A stretch of DNA of 64,000 nucleotides from contig AP018697.1 in the NCBI GenBank assembly GCA_004001285.1, forward strand, positions 1,922,001-1,986,000, in the 5' to 3' direction. Made by a program: the position numbers and the translations under genes. Position 1 is the stretch's first letter, and each line of letters begins with the position of its first letter. The notes beneath the pieces were generated by a model that saw only the letters and a program-made list of their open reading frames with translations, was not told the DNA's origin and searched no databases. Source of the stretch: Arthrobacter sp. MN05-02. Its GTDB lineage: Bacteria > Actinomycetota > Actinomycetes > Actinomycetales > Micrococcaceae. Below are positions 9,394 through 17,335 of this stretch, one piece after another.

Positions 9394-10002
9394 CGGGTGG
9401 TCCGGCCGAAGGTACCCGCGCCACCCGGGGTCGATGCCGCACCTGGCGTGAAGCTCGAACCGAGCGACCGGGACCGCTCCGCGGCCGTGCGGGACGTGAC
9501 GCTCCTGTAGTCGGCGCTGCGGATCGCCCGAAGGGCGTTCCGGCGGTCCTCCCCCTCGAGCCGGTCGATGTAGAGGGTCCCGCGCAGGTGGTCCGTCTCG
9601 TGCTGCAGCGCTCGGGCCAGCATGCCGGTCCCTTCCACGGTGATCTCCCTGCCGGTCAGGTCCTGTCCGGTGACGCGGGCCCAGTCCGTCCTGTCCACGA
9701 AGCTTCCGAGGCCCGGGACGGACAGGCAGCCTTCGACGTCGGACTCCCCCTGGGAGGGGCCTGCGAGCTCGAGGACCGGATTCACCACGTGCCCCTCTGC
9801 CCCGTCGACGCGGTAGGTGAACACCTGCAGCCCGACCCCCACCTGCGGCGCGGCGAGCCCTGCCCCCTGCCCCCTGCACATCGATCATCGTCTCGGTCAT
9901 GTCCTCGACGAGCCGGGCGAGGTCGGACCCGAAATCGGTGACCTCCACTGCCGGCGTGCGGAGGATCGGATCGCCGATCATGCGGATACTCAGGACGGCC
10001 AT
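9390..10002 (-). pseudogene. def: Peptide deformylase (first copy), disrupted by a 7-bp tandem duplication
   Basis: Removes the N-formyl group from new proteins. It starts at ATG 10002 (MAVLSIRMIGDPILRTP) and is in frame to MTETMIDVQGAG. There the 7-mer TGCCCCC occurs twice in tandem at 9861-9874 (plus-strand view). Deleting one copy gives DVQGAGLAAPQVGVGL, exactly the expected motif 1, and leaves a 201-residue protein with EGCLSVPG (motif 2) and HETDH (motif 3). As written, all three metal and catalytic motifs are lost from the starting frame. The C-terminus has an extra Ser/Arg/Thr-rich tail before the overlap with fmt. An intact second def lies at 63337. Confidence 0.9.
9861..9874. repeat. 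7-bp tandem duplication TGCCCCC x2 within def
   Basis: Two adjacent exact copies of TGCCCCC. The second copy is the whole difference between the observed frame and the frame that encodes deformylase motif 1, so this looks like a slippage or duplication event rather than a one-base miscall. Confidence 0.9.
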
Positions 10003-10138
10003 CGGTGTTCGGTTCCTCGCTTCGCGGAGTGCGCGCAGGGCGCGGGATCATCGGCACCGCGGCACCCGTGTGCGCCGCGGCTCCCGTCAATCCTAGTGCG
10101 GGGGCGCCCGGGCGCGGGGAATCACCCCCGGTCGGCCC

Positions 10139-11014
10139 TCAGGCGGGAAGTGCGGGCTCGGCGGGCGCCGCCTTCGTGGGGGGCGGTCCGATCGGCAGCA
10201 GGGCGCGCCCGGCCTCCTCGGCCTCGAGCCCTGCCTCCCAGGCCCGGCGCAGGGCGCAGAACCGGAGCCAGTGGTTCCGCAGCACGGCGGGGTTGGCCCG
10301 CATCGCCCGCACCTCGGTCTGGCCCACGGCCACGCCGAGCAGCAGCGGCTGGTCGCCATGGACCCACGGCCGCCATTCGCCCTGCTGGGGGTCGACGAGG
10401 GATTCCTGCGCCTTCATGCCCGCGACCAGCTGCATGACGACCTTGTCGTCGAGGGCCTTCACGAAGCCGTTCCGGTCGGTGTTCTTCGTCTTGTAGTCGA
10501 TGAGGCAGGTCCGGCCGCCGATCGTGGCGACGAGGTCCAGGGTGCCCGCGTACCCCAGTTCGGCATTCCACACCGTCAGTTCCGGCTCGACGGGACGGAC
10601 GTCGTACAGCTCCCACCACTCGTCGAACCGCTGCGCGAAGCCGCCCTCCTCGTTCTCCTCCAGGGCCAGCCGGGCGAGCTCGAGCTCCTCGGGGCGGCCG
10701 AGGGCGCGCAGGGCCACCTGCTCGCAGTAGTGGAGGACCCGGGTGCCGCGGAGGGCGGCCTCGTCACGGTAGCGCTCGGCGGCCGACGCCGCGTCCCGGA
10801 CCGCCGTCCTGAGCTCGGCCGGGTCCCCCAGCGCTCCGGGCAGCCGCGGATCCCGTGACAGGGCACTGGCCGCCATGTGCCCGAACCAGCCGCCGAGGGA
10901 ACTGGGCAGCTGCGAGATGACGGTGGTGATGGACGGCACGGACGGCTGCTCGGTCGTGGAGCGGGCGTACATGCGGCCGTGCGGCGTTGCGTGTGCAAGG
11001 AGCGGGGCGGTCAT
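10139..11014 (-). CDS. PD-(D/E)XK nuclease-like protein
   Basis: A 291-residue protein of the RecB/Cas4-like nuclease fold. The core motif is GTLDLVATIGGRTCLIDYKTKN-like: an Asp in YAGTLDLV, then IDYKTK supplying the D-x-K dyad, followed by QLVAGMKA helix as the usual Gln-containing motif IV. Two N-terminal helices contain a His and Glu pattern (GTRVLHYCEQVALRAL). No helicase, Cas or phage neighbours are present, so its substrate is unknown. It starts at ATG 11014 and ends 136 nt before the def start, so it may be the first gene of the def series. Function is inferred from the fold only. Confidence 0.75.
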   Translation of the reverse strand: MTAPLLAHATPHGRMYARSTTEQPSVPSITTVISQLPSSLGGWFGHMAASALSRDPRLPGALGDPAELRTAVRDAASAAERYRDEAALRGTRVLHYCEQVALRALGRPEELELARLALEENEEGGFAQRFDEWWELYDVRPVEPELTVWNAELGYAGTLDLVATIGGRTCLIDYKTKNTDRNGFVKALDDKVVMQLVAGMKAQESLVDPQQGEWRPWVHGDQPLLLGVAVGQTEVRAMRANPAVLRNHWLRFCALRRAWEAGLEAEEAGRALLPIGPPPTKAAPAEPALPA

Positions 11015-11208
11015 GGCTCCAGTCTCTCAGGCCGCTCTGACAGCGAGGTGCAGGCGAGTGGGCATCCCGGGGCCCCGCCGAGGCAGCACGTCATCGCGCC
11101 GATTGGACGAACTCCCGAACGTCCGATAGAGTTTTTTCTCGTTGGAAAACGAAGAAACACCGCGAAATGCTCGGCAGGTAGCGGGAATTCCGGGTTCTTC
11201 CTTCTTCT

Positions 11209-11282
11209 GCGGACGTAGCTCAGCTGGCTAGAGCACCACCTTGCCAAGGTGGATGTCGCGGGTTCGAACCCCGTCGTCCGCT
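11209..11282 (+). tRNA. tRNA-Gly (GCC)
   Basis: A 74-nt cloverleaf: acceptor GCGGACG pairs with CGTCCGC, anticodon loop TTGCCAA, T-loop TTCGAAC. First gene of the Gly-Cys-Val-Gly array. It differs from the fourth gene of the array only in one T-loop base (C here, T there). Confidence 0.97.
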
Positions 11283-11334
11283 CGCAAGTCACTGTATGGC
11301 CGGATCAGTCCGGTGGCCGGAGCGATCCGGTCAC

Positions 11335-11405
11335 GGTGGGGTGGCCGAGAGGCGAGGCAGCGGCCTGCAAAGCCGTATACGCGGGTTCGAATCCCGTCCC
11401 CACCT
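11335..11405 (+). tRNA. tRNA-Cys (GCA)
   Basis: A 71-nt cloverleaf: acceptor GGTGGGG pairs with CCCCACC, anticodon loop CTGCAAA, T-loop TTCGAAT, discriminator T. No CCA is encoded. Confidence 0.96.
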
Positions 11406-11431
11406 CACTACGGTACGAGCACCATGAAAAT

Positions 11432-11503
11432 GGGCGATTGGCGCAGCGGTAGCGCGCTTCCCTGACACGGAAGAGGTCACTGGTTCGATCCCAGTATCGC
11501 CCA
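11432..11503 (+). tRNA. tRNA-Val (GAC)
   Basis: A 72-nt cloverleaf: acceptor GGGCGAT pairs with ATCGCCC, anticodon loop CTGACAC, T-loop TTCGATC, discriminator A. It is followed after 5 nt by an intrinsic terminator. Confidence 0.96.
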
Positions 11504-11508
11504 CGAAG

Positions 11509-11532
11509 GCGCCCCCTCGGGGGCGCTTTTTT
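11509..11532 (+). terminator. Intrinsic terminator inside the tRNA array
   Basis: An 8-bp GC stem (GCGCCCCC / GGGGGCGC) with a tight loop and a run of six T. The T-run ends at 11532 and the next tRNA starts at 11533, leaving no room for a promoter between them. Confidence 0.85.
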
Positions 11533-11606
11533 GCGGACGTAGCTCAGCTGGCTAGAGCACCACCTTGCCAAGGTGGATGTCGCGGGTTCGAATCCCGTCG
11601 TCCGCT
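11533..11606 (+). tRNA. tRNA-Gly (GCC), second copy
   Basis: A 74-nt cloverleaf identical to the copy at 11209 apart from the last T-loop base (TTCGAAT). It abuts the T-run of the preceding terminator, so it must rely on read-through or on an unusual upstream arrangement. Confidence 0.97.
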
Positions 11607-11628
11607 CTTTCCGGCCGATTGCGGCCGT

Positions 11629-11660
11629 TGCCCGGTCCTGGCGAGGACCGGGCATTTTTT
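11629..11660 (+). terminator. Terminator after the tRNA array
   Basis: An 11-bp stem (TGCCCGGTCCT / AGGACCGGGCA) with a 4-nt loop followed by six T. Confidence 0.88.
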
Positions 11661-11772
11661 GTGCTCAGCCCCGAGCGAACTCCCCCGTTCCCCCTCCGGA
11701 CCCGAAGGTTCCTCCTCTATGCTTGGAACAGCGGAAACGGTCCTGCGTTTCCACGACCGAAAGGAGGTGTCC

Positions 11773-12024
11773 GTGGGTTTATTGGACGGGCTCAAGGGCA
11801 AGGCCGGCACCCTCGCGGGTAAGGCGACCGAACTCATTGGCGATAATTCCGACAAGGTGAAGAACGGCATCGGGAAAGCCGGCGACTTCGTCGACGGCAG
11901 GACCCATGGCAAGTACTCGCACCACATCAACGGAGTGCAGGCGAAGGCTTCGGGGATGGTGGACAGGATCGACAAGAAGGACGGCAAGGGCGACATCGGC
12001 GCTACCCCTCCGCCGGCCGTGTAA
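11773..12024 (+). CDS. MT0933-like small antitoxin-family protein
   Basis: An 83-residue protein starting at GTG 11773 behind a strong AAGGAGG. It begins MGLLDGLKGKAGTLAGKATEL and is rich in Lys, Gly and Asp with repeated short helices (KVKNGIGKAGDFVDGRTHGKYSHHI). This matches the MT0933/Rv0909 antitoxin-type family (Pfam MT0933_antitoxin). No adjacent toxin gene is present: the neighbours are tRNAs and the convergent zapE. The toxin-antitoxin role is therefore doubtful here, and a stress or nucleoid-related role is equally possible. The open frame extends further upstream, but the ribosome-binding site clearly marks this start. Confidence 0.8.
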   Translation: MGLLDGLKGKAGTLAGKATELIGDNSDKVKNGIGKAGDFVDGRTHGKYSHHINGVQAKASGMVDRIDKKDGKGDIGATPPPAV

Positions 12025-12043
12025 TTCCCAGCCTGGCAATAAG

Positions 12044-12082
12044 GAAGCGCCGGTCCCGCCGAGAGGCGGCACCGGCGCTTCT
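12044..12082. terminator. Bidirectional terminator between the MT0933-like gene and zapE
   Basis: A long hairpin (GAAGCGCCGGT ... ACCGGCGCTTC with an inner GCCGCC-type stem) between convergent genes; TTCTTG follows on the plus side. Confidence 0.8.
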
Positions 12083-12122
12083 TGCATTCCCGCCGGAGGC
12101 GGCGGGAGGACCGCGGTGGGGC

Positions 12123-13157
12123 CTAGTGGGCGACGTCGCTCCCCTGCCGCGCGAGGGCCGTGAGGCGGGAGACCGCTCGGTAGTACTTCTTCATGTAGCC
12201 GCCGCCCATCATCTCCTCGGTGAAGAGGTGGTCGAACGTCGTCCCGCTCGCCATGATCGGCACGTCGCGGTCATAGAGCCGGTCGGCCAGGACCACGAAC
12301 CGCAGGGCGACGGACTGCTCGGTGATCGTCTCCACGTTGTGCCAGGCGACGGCGTCGATCCCGTCTAGGAGCTGCCGGTACCGGCTCGGGTGGACGTCGG
12401 CGAGATGCCGGACCAGGTTCCCGAAGTCGTCCTCCGCCAGGACGCCGCCGGAGTAGGCGTCGATGCGCTCGCGCAGCGCGGCGTCGTCGAGCGCTGCGGG
12501 AGCCTGTGGCAGCCCCCGGTGGCGGTAGTCCTCGCCGTCGATCCTGGCAACCTCGAACTGGTCCGCGAGGACCTGGATCTCGCGCTGGAAGTCCTCCGCG
12601 GCGAAGCGACCGTCCCCGAGCGACCCGGGAAGGGTGTTCGACGTCGCTGCGAGCTTGACGCCGGCGTCGGCCAGTTCGCGCATCAGCCGGGACATCAGCA
12701 CCGTGTCCCCGGGATCGTCCAGTTCGAACTCGTCGATGCACACGAGGCTGTAGCCGCTCAGCGCGTCGACGGTCTTGCGGAAGCTCAGCGCACCGACGAG
12801 GTTCGTGTACTCGACGAAGGTGCCGAACGCCTTCCGACCCGTGGATGCATGCCAGAGCGATGCGAGCAGGTGCGTCTTGCCGACACCGAATCCGCCGTCG
12901 AGGTAGATCCCTGCCCGCGTGGTGGTCTTCCTGCCCCCGCCGAACAGTCTGCGGAGTCCCGAGGGCTCCGGCTCGCCCACGGACGAGGCGAACTCGCGCA
13001 GCTTGGTCACGGCGGCCGACTGCGACGGCTGCTGGGGATCCGGGCGATACGTGTCGAAGGACACCTCGCCGAAGCGGGGCGACGGATAGAAACCGCCCAG
13101 CAACTCATCGACGGAGACCTTCGGGGTACGCGCTGTGAGGTGTTCGATGGCTGGCAC
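12123..13157 (-). CDS. zapE: Cell division protein ZapE (AFG1-like ATPase)
   Basis: An AFG1/LACE1-type P-loop ATPase; in E. coli ZapE associates with the Z ring under stress. The GTG at 13157 gives 344 residues ([20 protein letters not shown]); open frame upstream does not resemble the family. Walker A is [16 protein letters not shown], Walker [14 protein letters not shown], and the sensor region [12 protein letters not shown] is present. The family-typical [18 protein letters not shown] segment lies at the N-terminus. It is convergent with the MT0933-like gene and divergent from the sulfurtransferase. It appears complete. Confidence 0.92.
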   Translation of the reverse strand: MPAIEHLTARTPKVSVDELLGGFYPSPRFGEVSFDTYRPDPQQPSQSAAVTKLREFASSVGEPEPSGLRRLFGGGRKTTTRAGIYLDGGFGVGKTHLLASLWHASTGRKAFGTFVEYTNLVGALSFRKTVDALSGYSLVCIDEFELDDPGDTVLMSRLMRELADAGVKLAATSNTLPGSLGDGRFAAEDFQREIQVLADQFEVARIDGEDYRHRGLPQAPAALDDAALRERIDAYSGGVLAEDDFGNLVRHLADVHPSRYRQLLDGIDAVAWHNVETITEQSVALRFVVLADRLYDRDVPIMASGTTFDHLFTEEMMGGGYMKKYYRAVSRLTALARQGSDVAH

Positions 13158-13485
13158 GGATCTGGACCGCTTTCTCTTTCCGGCTGGGTGTCGGCGAGGG
13201 CCCCCGCGGGAGGCCGCTTCGCTAGGCAAGACTACGGCAAGGCGGTTCACCTGCCGGCGGCCCGTGCCGCTCCCGCGGGTCCTTGACCGGACGCGGACCG
13301 GACGCCGAGCGGACGCCGAGCGGACGCGGGGTATCCGGTGGCAGGTCCTCCCTGCACCGGCGCCGACACCGGGCAATCGCTGCCCCGGCCGCAAGCGGGG
13401 GAGCCGGAAGCAATCGGCCGGGCGCGTGGTTACGCTAATAAGGAAGAGACGCTCCTTCGAGCAGACAGCTATGCGAAAGGCCGCA
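13158..13485. other. 328-nt intergenic region with a short tandem repeat
   Basis: Divergent region between zapE and the sulfurtransferase. It holds two exact tandem copies of GGACGCCGAGC (13300-13321) and a degenerate third copy to 13332, preceded by related GGACGCGGACC. A TACGCT -10-like hexamer near 13433-13439 lies about 47 nt before the sulfurtransferase start. I see no gene. Confidence 0.6.
13300..13332. repeat. 11-bp tandem repeat, three units
   Basis: GGACGCCGAGC, GGACGCCGAGC, then GGACGCGGGGT. It lies in a non-coding divergent promoter region. Confidence 0.8.
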
Positions 13486-14403
13486 ATGACACTGGCTCCA
13501 GACACGCAGGACAAGTTCGCCGAGTATGCCCATCCCGAACGGCTCGTCTCCACCGACTGGCTCGCCGCCAACCTGGGCGCCGAGGGTCTGGTGGTCGTCG
13601 AGTCCGACGAGGACGTCCTGCTGTACGAGACGGGCCATGTGCCCGGCGCCGTCAAGATCGACTGGCACACCGAGCTGAACGACGAGGTGACGCGCGACTA
13701 CCTCGACGGCGCCGCCTTCGCACGCCTCATGGCCACCAAGGGCATCTCCCGCGACTCCACCGTGGTGATCTACGGCGACAAGAGCAACTGGTGGGCCGCC
13801 TACGCCCTCTGGGTCTTCACGCTCTTCGGCCACGAGGACGTCCGGCTGCTCGACGGCGGCCGGGACAAGTGGGTCGCCGAGGGCCGGGAACTGACCACGG
13901 ACAGGCCGGACACCGCACCGAGCGACTACCCCGTCGTCGAGCGCGACGACGCGCCCGTGCGTGCCTTCCTCGGCGATGTCCTCGACCACCTCGGGAAGCC
14001 CCTGATCGACGTCCGCTCGGGCGACGAGTACACCGGTGCCCGCACCACCATGCCCGCATACCCGGAGGAGGGCGCGATGCGCGGAGGGCACATCCCCACA
14101 GCGCGGTCCGTCCCGTGGGCCCGCGCGGCCGCCGAGGACGGGACTTTCCGGACGCGCGCGGAGCTCGACGCCATCTACCGCGGCGAAGCCGGCCTGCAGG
14201 ACGGCGACGACGTCGTCGCCTACTGCCGGATCGGCGAGCGGTCGAGCCACACGTGGTTCGTCCTGACGCACCTGCTCGGCTTCCGGAACGTGCGCAACTA
14301 CGACGGCTCCTGGACCGAATGGGGCAATGCGGTGCGCGTGCCGATCGTCCGGGGCATCGAACCCGGTGAGGTGCCCGCGAGCGCGGTACGGGCGGCCCGA
14401 TGA
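13486..14403 (+). CDS. Thiosulfate/3-mercaptopyruvate sulfurtransferase (two-domain rhodanese)
   Basis: Transfers sulfane sulfur to cyanide or thiols. ATG 13486 is preceded by GAAAGG at 13475-13480 and gives 305 residues, the usual tandem-rhodanese length. The inactive N-terminal rhodanese domain has [19 protein letters not shown]; the C-terminal domain has the active loop C247-R-I-G-E-R-S. CRIGERS is typical of the CysA/SseA-type actinobacterial enzymes. The stop overlaps the sufE start (ATGA), so the two are translationally coupled, suggesting sulfur handed from the rhodanese to an Fe-S assembly acceptor. Confidence 0.93.
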   Translation: MTLAPDTQDKFAEYAHPERLVSTDWLAANLGAEGLVVVESDEDVLLYETGHVPGAVKIDWHTELNDEVTRDYLDGAAFARLMATKGISRDSTVVIYGDKSNWWAAYALWVFTLFGHEDVRLLDGGRDKWVAEGRELTTDRPDTAPSDYPVVERDDAPVRAFLGDVLDHLGKPLIDVRSGDEYTGARTTMPAYPEEGAMRGGHIPTARSVPWARAAAEDGTFRTRAELDAIYRGEAGLQDGDDVVAYCRIGERSSHTWFVLTHLLGFRNVRNYDGSWTEWGNAVRVPIVRGIEPGEVPASAVRAAR

Positions 14404-14840
14404 CCACCGGGGCCGTCCCGGCGAAACTCGCCGAGATCATCGACGACTTCCAGGACCTGACCGAGCCGGACCGGCTGCAGCTCCTGCTCGATTTCTCCCG
14501 GGAACTCCCGGACCTGCCGGAGCGCTACGGGGACCACCCCGAGCTCCTGGAGCAGGTGGTCGAGTGCCAGAGCCCGCTCTTCCTCACGATGGAGATCGGC
14601 GAGGAGCCGGAGCGCCGCGTCCATCTGTTCTTCTCCGCCCCGCCGGAGGCTCCCACGACCCGCGGGTTCGCCGGTGTGCTGCTCGAGGGGCTCGACGGGC
14701 TGCCTGCCGCGGACGTCCTCGCCGTTCCCGACGACGTCCCCGACCGTCTCGGCCTGACCCGCGCGATCACGCCGTTGCGCATGCGCGGCATGGCCGCCAT
14801 GCTGGGCCGGATCAAGCGGAAGATCAGGGAAGCGCAGTAG
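14400..14840 (+). CDS. SufE-like Fe-S cluster assembly sulfur acceptor
   Basis: Accepts persulfide sulfur, in the classical system from SufS. The 146-residue protein has the conserved segment [10 protein letters not shown] with the acceptor Cys56, and the C-terminal [17 protein letters not shown] region typical of SufE. No sufBCDS genes are nearby; the coupled partner is the sulfurtransferase. The 3' end overlaps that of the convergent hydrolase by 17 nt. Confidence 0.9.
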   Translation: MTTGAVPAKLAEIIDDFQDLTEPDRLQLLLDFSRELPDLPERYGDHPELLEQVVECQSPLFLTMEIGEEPERRVHLFFSAPPEAPTTRGFAGVLLEGLDGLPAADVLAVPDDVPDRLGLTRAITPLRMRGMAAMLGRIKRKIREAQ

Positions 14841-16091
14841 CTTCCGGGCCGGGTACCTTCCCACCGGGAAGGGCCCGGCCGTTCAGGTGTGCGTCCAGCC
14901 AGCGTTCGACGACGGCCTCCCACCGTTCCGGATCGAGGTTCCACTCCTTCGTGTGGCGGGCGCGGTGGAACCGCTCGAGGGTGACGAAGGCCGGATTCCT
15001 GGCGGCCAGTTCCGCCGAGGGCCCGATGGGGACGAATTCGTCGTCCTCGCTGTGCAGGACGAGCGTGGGCAGGGTCAGCTGCTCGGCCCGGGCGATCCAG
15101 TCCATGCTCTTGAGATTCAGCGGGGCTGCCAGTCCCGTGATCCGCCGCGCACGCCGGCTGGCCAACAGGTACTGGCCGAGCCGCCCGACAGGTGCGGGGA
15201 TCCGGTTCAGCTCGGCGTGGTGCGCGAGCACCTCGATCCAGTTGACGACGGGGCCGTCGAGCACCAGGGCGGCGATGCGCCGCCGGTGCCGGGAGAGGTC
15301 GGCAGTCTGCAGGACGATCGCGCCACCCATGGACCAGCCGAAGAGCACGACGTCGCGGGCACCGGAGGACACGGCGAAATCGATCGCGGCGTCGACGTCG
15401 TGCCACTCCGTCATCCCGAGCCCGTAGCGGCCGTCCGGCGCGGACGGCGCTTCGCCGTCGTTCCGGTAGGACATGACGAGACTGGTCATGCCGAGCCGGC
15501 GCGCCGGCGGGATCGCCCGCAGTGCCTCCGCCCGGGAGGCTCCACGTCCGTGCACCATGATGGCCCAGGTGCCGGCAGGAGCTTCGGCGCGGACGAGCCA
15601 GGCCGGGGCCGAGCCGCCCTCGACGGGGATGCTCACCTCCTCCTCGGCGAAACCCATCGCGGCCGGTGACGGGTAGACGGCCCCACCCCACCACCCGCGG
15701 GTCGCCGAGGCCAGGTCGCCCGTGTAGACCTCCTCCACCTCCCGCTCCACCGTCCCTCCCGGGGCACGTAGGACCGGATGGCGCCCACGCGGGCGTGGCC
15801 GGAGCCCCCGTCGAAGTGCAGGCTGTAGGTACCCTCGATGGTCGTGTCCTCGTTCGCGGGGAGGATGACGGTGCGGTTGCCCGCCTGTCCGACCACCGCG
15901 AGGATCTCCAGGTTCTCGTCGCGCCTGCGCGCCGGGGTGACGATCTGCCGGGCGAAGTACACGGCGAGCCCCGACACCGCACCGGCCGCGGAGGACGCGA
16001 GCGCAGCTCCCGCACCCACCCCGAGTGCGGTCCACTTGAGCCAGGGAGCCCGAACCCGCTGCGTCGCGGCCGTCGACGTTCCAGTTGCCAT
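14824..16091 (-). pseudogene. Membrane-anchored alpha/beta hydrolase, frameshifted
   Basis: A serine hydrolase with an N-terminal membrane segment (WTALGVGAGAALASSAAGAV) starting near ATG 16091. The first about 110 residues, to RSYVPREG, are in one frame; the rest (EEVYTGDLASATRGWWG, nucleophile elbow GWSMGG, acid DDEF, histidine RHTKEW) is in another, ending at 14824. One missing G near 15753-15756 (GAGGGACG where GAGGGGACG fits) explains it. Removing the lesion gives about 422 residues. The catalytic domain also lacks a clear independent start, so the gene is probably inactive as read. Sequencing error is possible. Its substrate is unknown. Confidence 0.82.
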
Positions 16092-16168
16092 AGCTCCATT
16101 TCTACCCTGCGCCGCGGGCGTCGTCGATTCGCGGACCTGCCGCACCGCGGGCCGGCAGGGCGCCGCAG

Positions 16169-16174
16169 TACAGT
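16169..16174 (+). promoter_or_regulatory. -10 element, leaderless spacing (Usp-like gene)
   Basis: TACAGT followed by exactly 6 nt and then the ATG at 16181; no purine-rich ribosome-binding site in between. Confidence 0.55.
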
Positions 16175-16180
16175 GGCGCC

Positions 16181-16666
16181 ATGAGCCGAACAATACTGGT
16201 GCTGACCGAGGAAGCCCTGACCCACCCCGATCTCCGGAACCTGCGGACCCTGCAGGGGGAGGATCCCGCCGAGCTCGTCGTCCTCATCCCCGAGGACCGC
16301 AACGAGTCCGTCCTGGGCGAGTTCTTCCGCCACCTGAGCCTCCTCGAGGTCGGTGAGGCATTCCGCTCGTTCTCCGGCGACGACCGCCGCGACGACGAAG
16401 CCGCCGCCCGCACTGCCCTCGACTCCTCCCTCCGCCTGCTCCGGGACGAGGGATTCGCGGCGCGTGGGCGGACGACGACGGGGAACCCCGTGGACGCCCT
16501 GGTGCGTGAGGCCACGGAGAGCGGAGCCGAGCAGGCGGTGGTGATCACGCGGCCGCACGCCGTGGCCGACACGTTCCACACCGACTGGGCCAACAGGGCG
16601 CAGGACAAGCTCGGTATCGCCGTGCTGCACCTGTACTCGGGTTCGGGATTTATCGGCGACTCGTAG
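16181..16666 (+). CDS. Usp-like protein of unknown function
   Basis: A 161-residue soluble protein beginning [21 protein letters not shown]. It has alternating beta-strand and helix pattern ([29 protein letters not shown]) similar to a universal-stress-protein or nucleotide-binding fold, and lacks an obvious G-2x-G-9x-G ATP signature. I do not recognise a named family. It ends 14 nt before msrB, so the two may be co-transcribed, which hints at an oxidative-stress role. It probably has a leaderless message (see the -10 at 16169). Confidence 0.75.
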   Translation: MSRTILVLTEEALTHPDLRNLRTLQGEDPAELVVLIPEDRNESVLGEFFRHLSLLEVGEAFRSFSGDDRRDDEAAARTALDSSLRLLRDEGFAARGRTTTGNPVDALVREATESGAEQAVVITRPHAVADTFHTDWANRAQDKLGIAVLHLYSGSGFIGDS

Positions 16667-16680
16667 GCGTTGCACCGGAT

Positions 16681-17106
16681 ATGACTACCGAACGCGACAC
16701 CTACCGGCCCGAGATCGAGAAGTCCGACGACGAGTGGCGCCGGGAACTGACTCCGCAGGAGTTCCAGGTCCTGCGCAAGGCGGGCACCGAGCGCCCCTAC
16801 ACCGGGGAGTACTACGACGCGAAGACGGCCGGCACGTACGCCTGCCGCGCCTGCGGTGCCGACCTGTTCACGAGCAACGAGAAGTTCGACTCGCACTGCG
16901 GGTGGCCCTCGTTCTGGGCGCCGCTGGCGGACGACAGGGTGCGGTACCTGCACGACAGGTCGCTGGGCATGGAACGCATCGAGGTGCGCTGCGCCAGATG
17001 CGATTCCCACCTCGGGCACCTGTTCAAGGGCGAGGGCTTCGACACGCCCACGGATCAGCGGTTCTGCATCAACTCGATCTCCATGAAGCTCGTGCCGGCG
17101 GAGTAG
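16681..17106 (+). CDS. msrB: Peptide-methionine (R)-S-oxide reductase
   Basis: Repairs methionine-R-sulfoxide in proteins. The 141-residue protein has both zinc pairs (C55-x2-C58 and C104-x2-C107), the catalytic Cys129 in [11 protein letters not shown], and another cysteine, C73, in SHCGWPSFW. The canonical blocks [18 protein letters not shown] and [13 protein letters not shown] are complete. A terminator hairpin follows at 17124. Confidence 0.97.
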   Translation: MTTERDTYRPEIEKSDDEWRRELTPQEFQVLRKAGTERPYTGEYYDAKTAGTYACRACGADLFTSNEKFDSHCGWPSFWAPLADDRVRYLHDRSLGMERIEVRCARCDSHLGHLFKGEGFDTPTDQRFCINSISMKLVPAE

Positions 17107-17123
17107 TGCGGAAGCGAGCGTAC

Positions 17124-17153
17124 GGAAAGGCCGGCCCGGGTGCCGGCCTTTCC
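17124..17153 (+). terminator. Terminator after msrB
   Basis: A perfect 12-bp inverted repeat (GGAAAGGCCGGC / GCCGGCCTTTCC) with a 6-nt loop. Confidence 0.8.
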
Positions 17154-17335
17154 TGTGTCCCATGCGTCCGGTCGGTTCCGTACCGGGGAAAGCCGGTCTG
17201 GTCCTCCCCTCGGCGGTGAGGCCTTCGAGCGTAAGAATCTCTGGAGCTGGTGGTGATGGAGTGTAAGCGAAGCTGTCCTGATTGCTACGCTCGCGGCAAC
17301 GGATCCGACATCCCCGACCAGAGAGAGCAGGAGCC

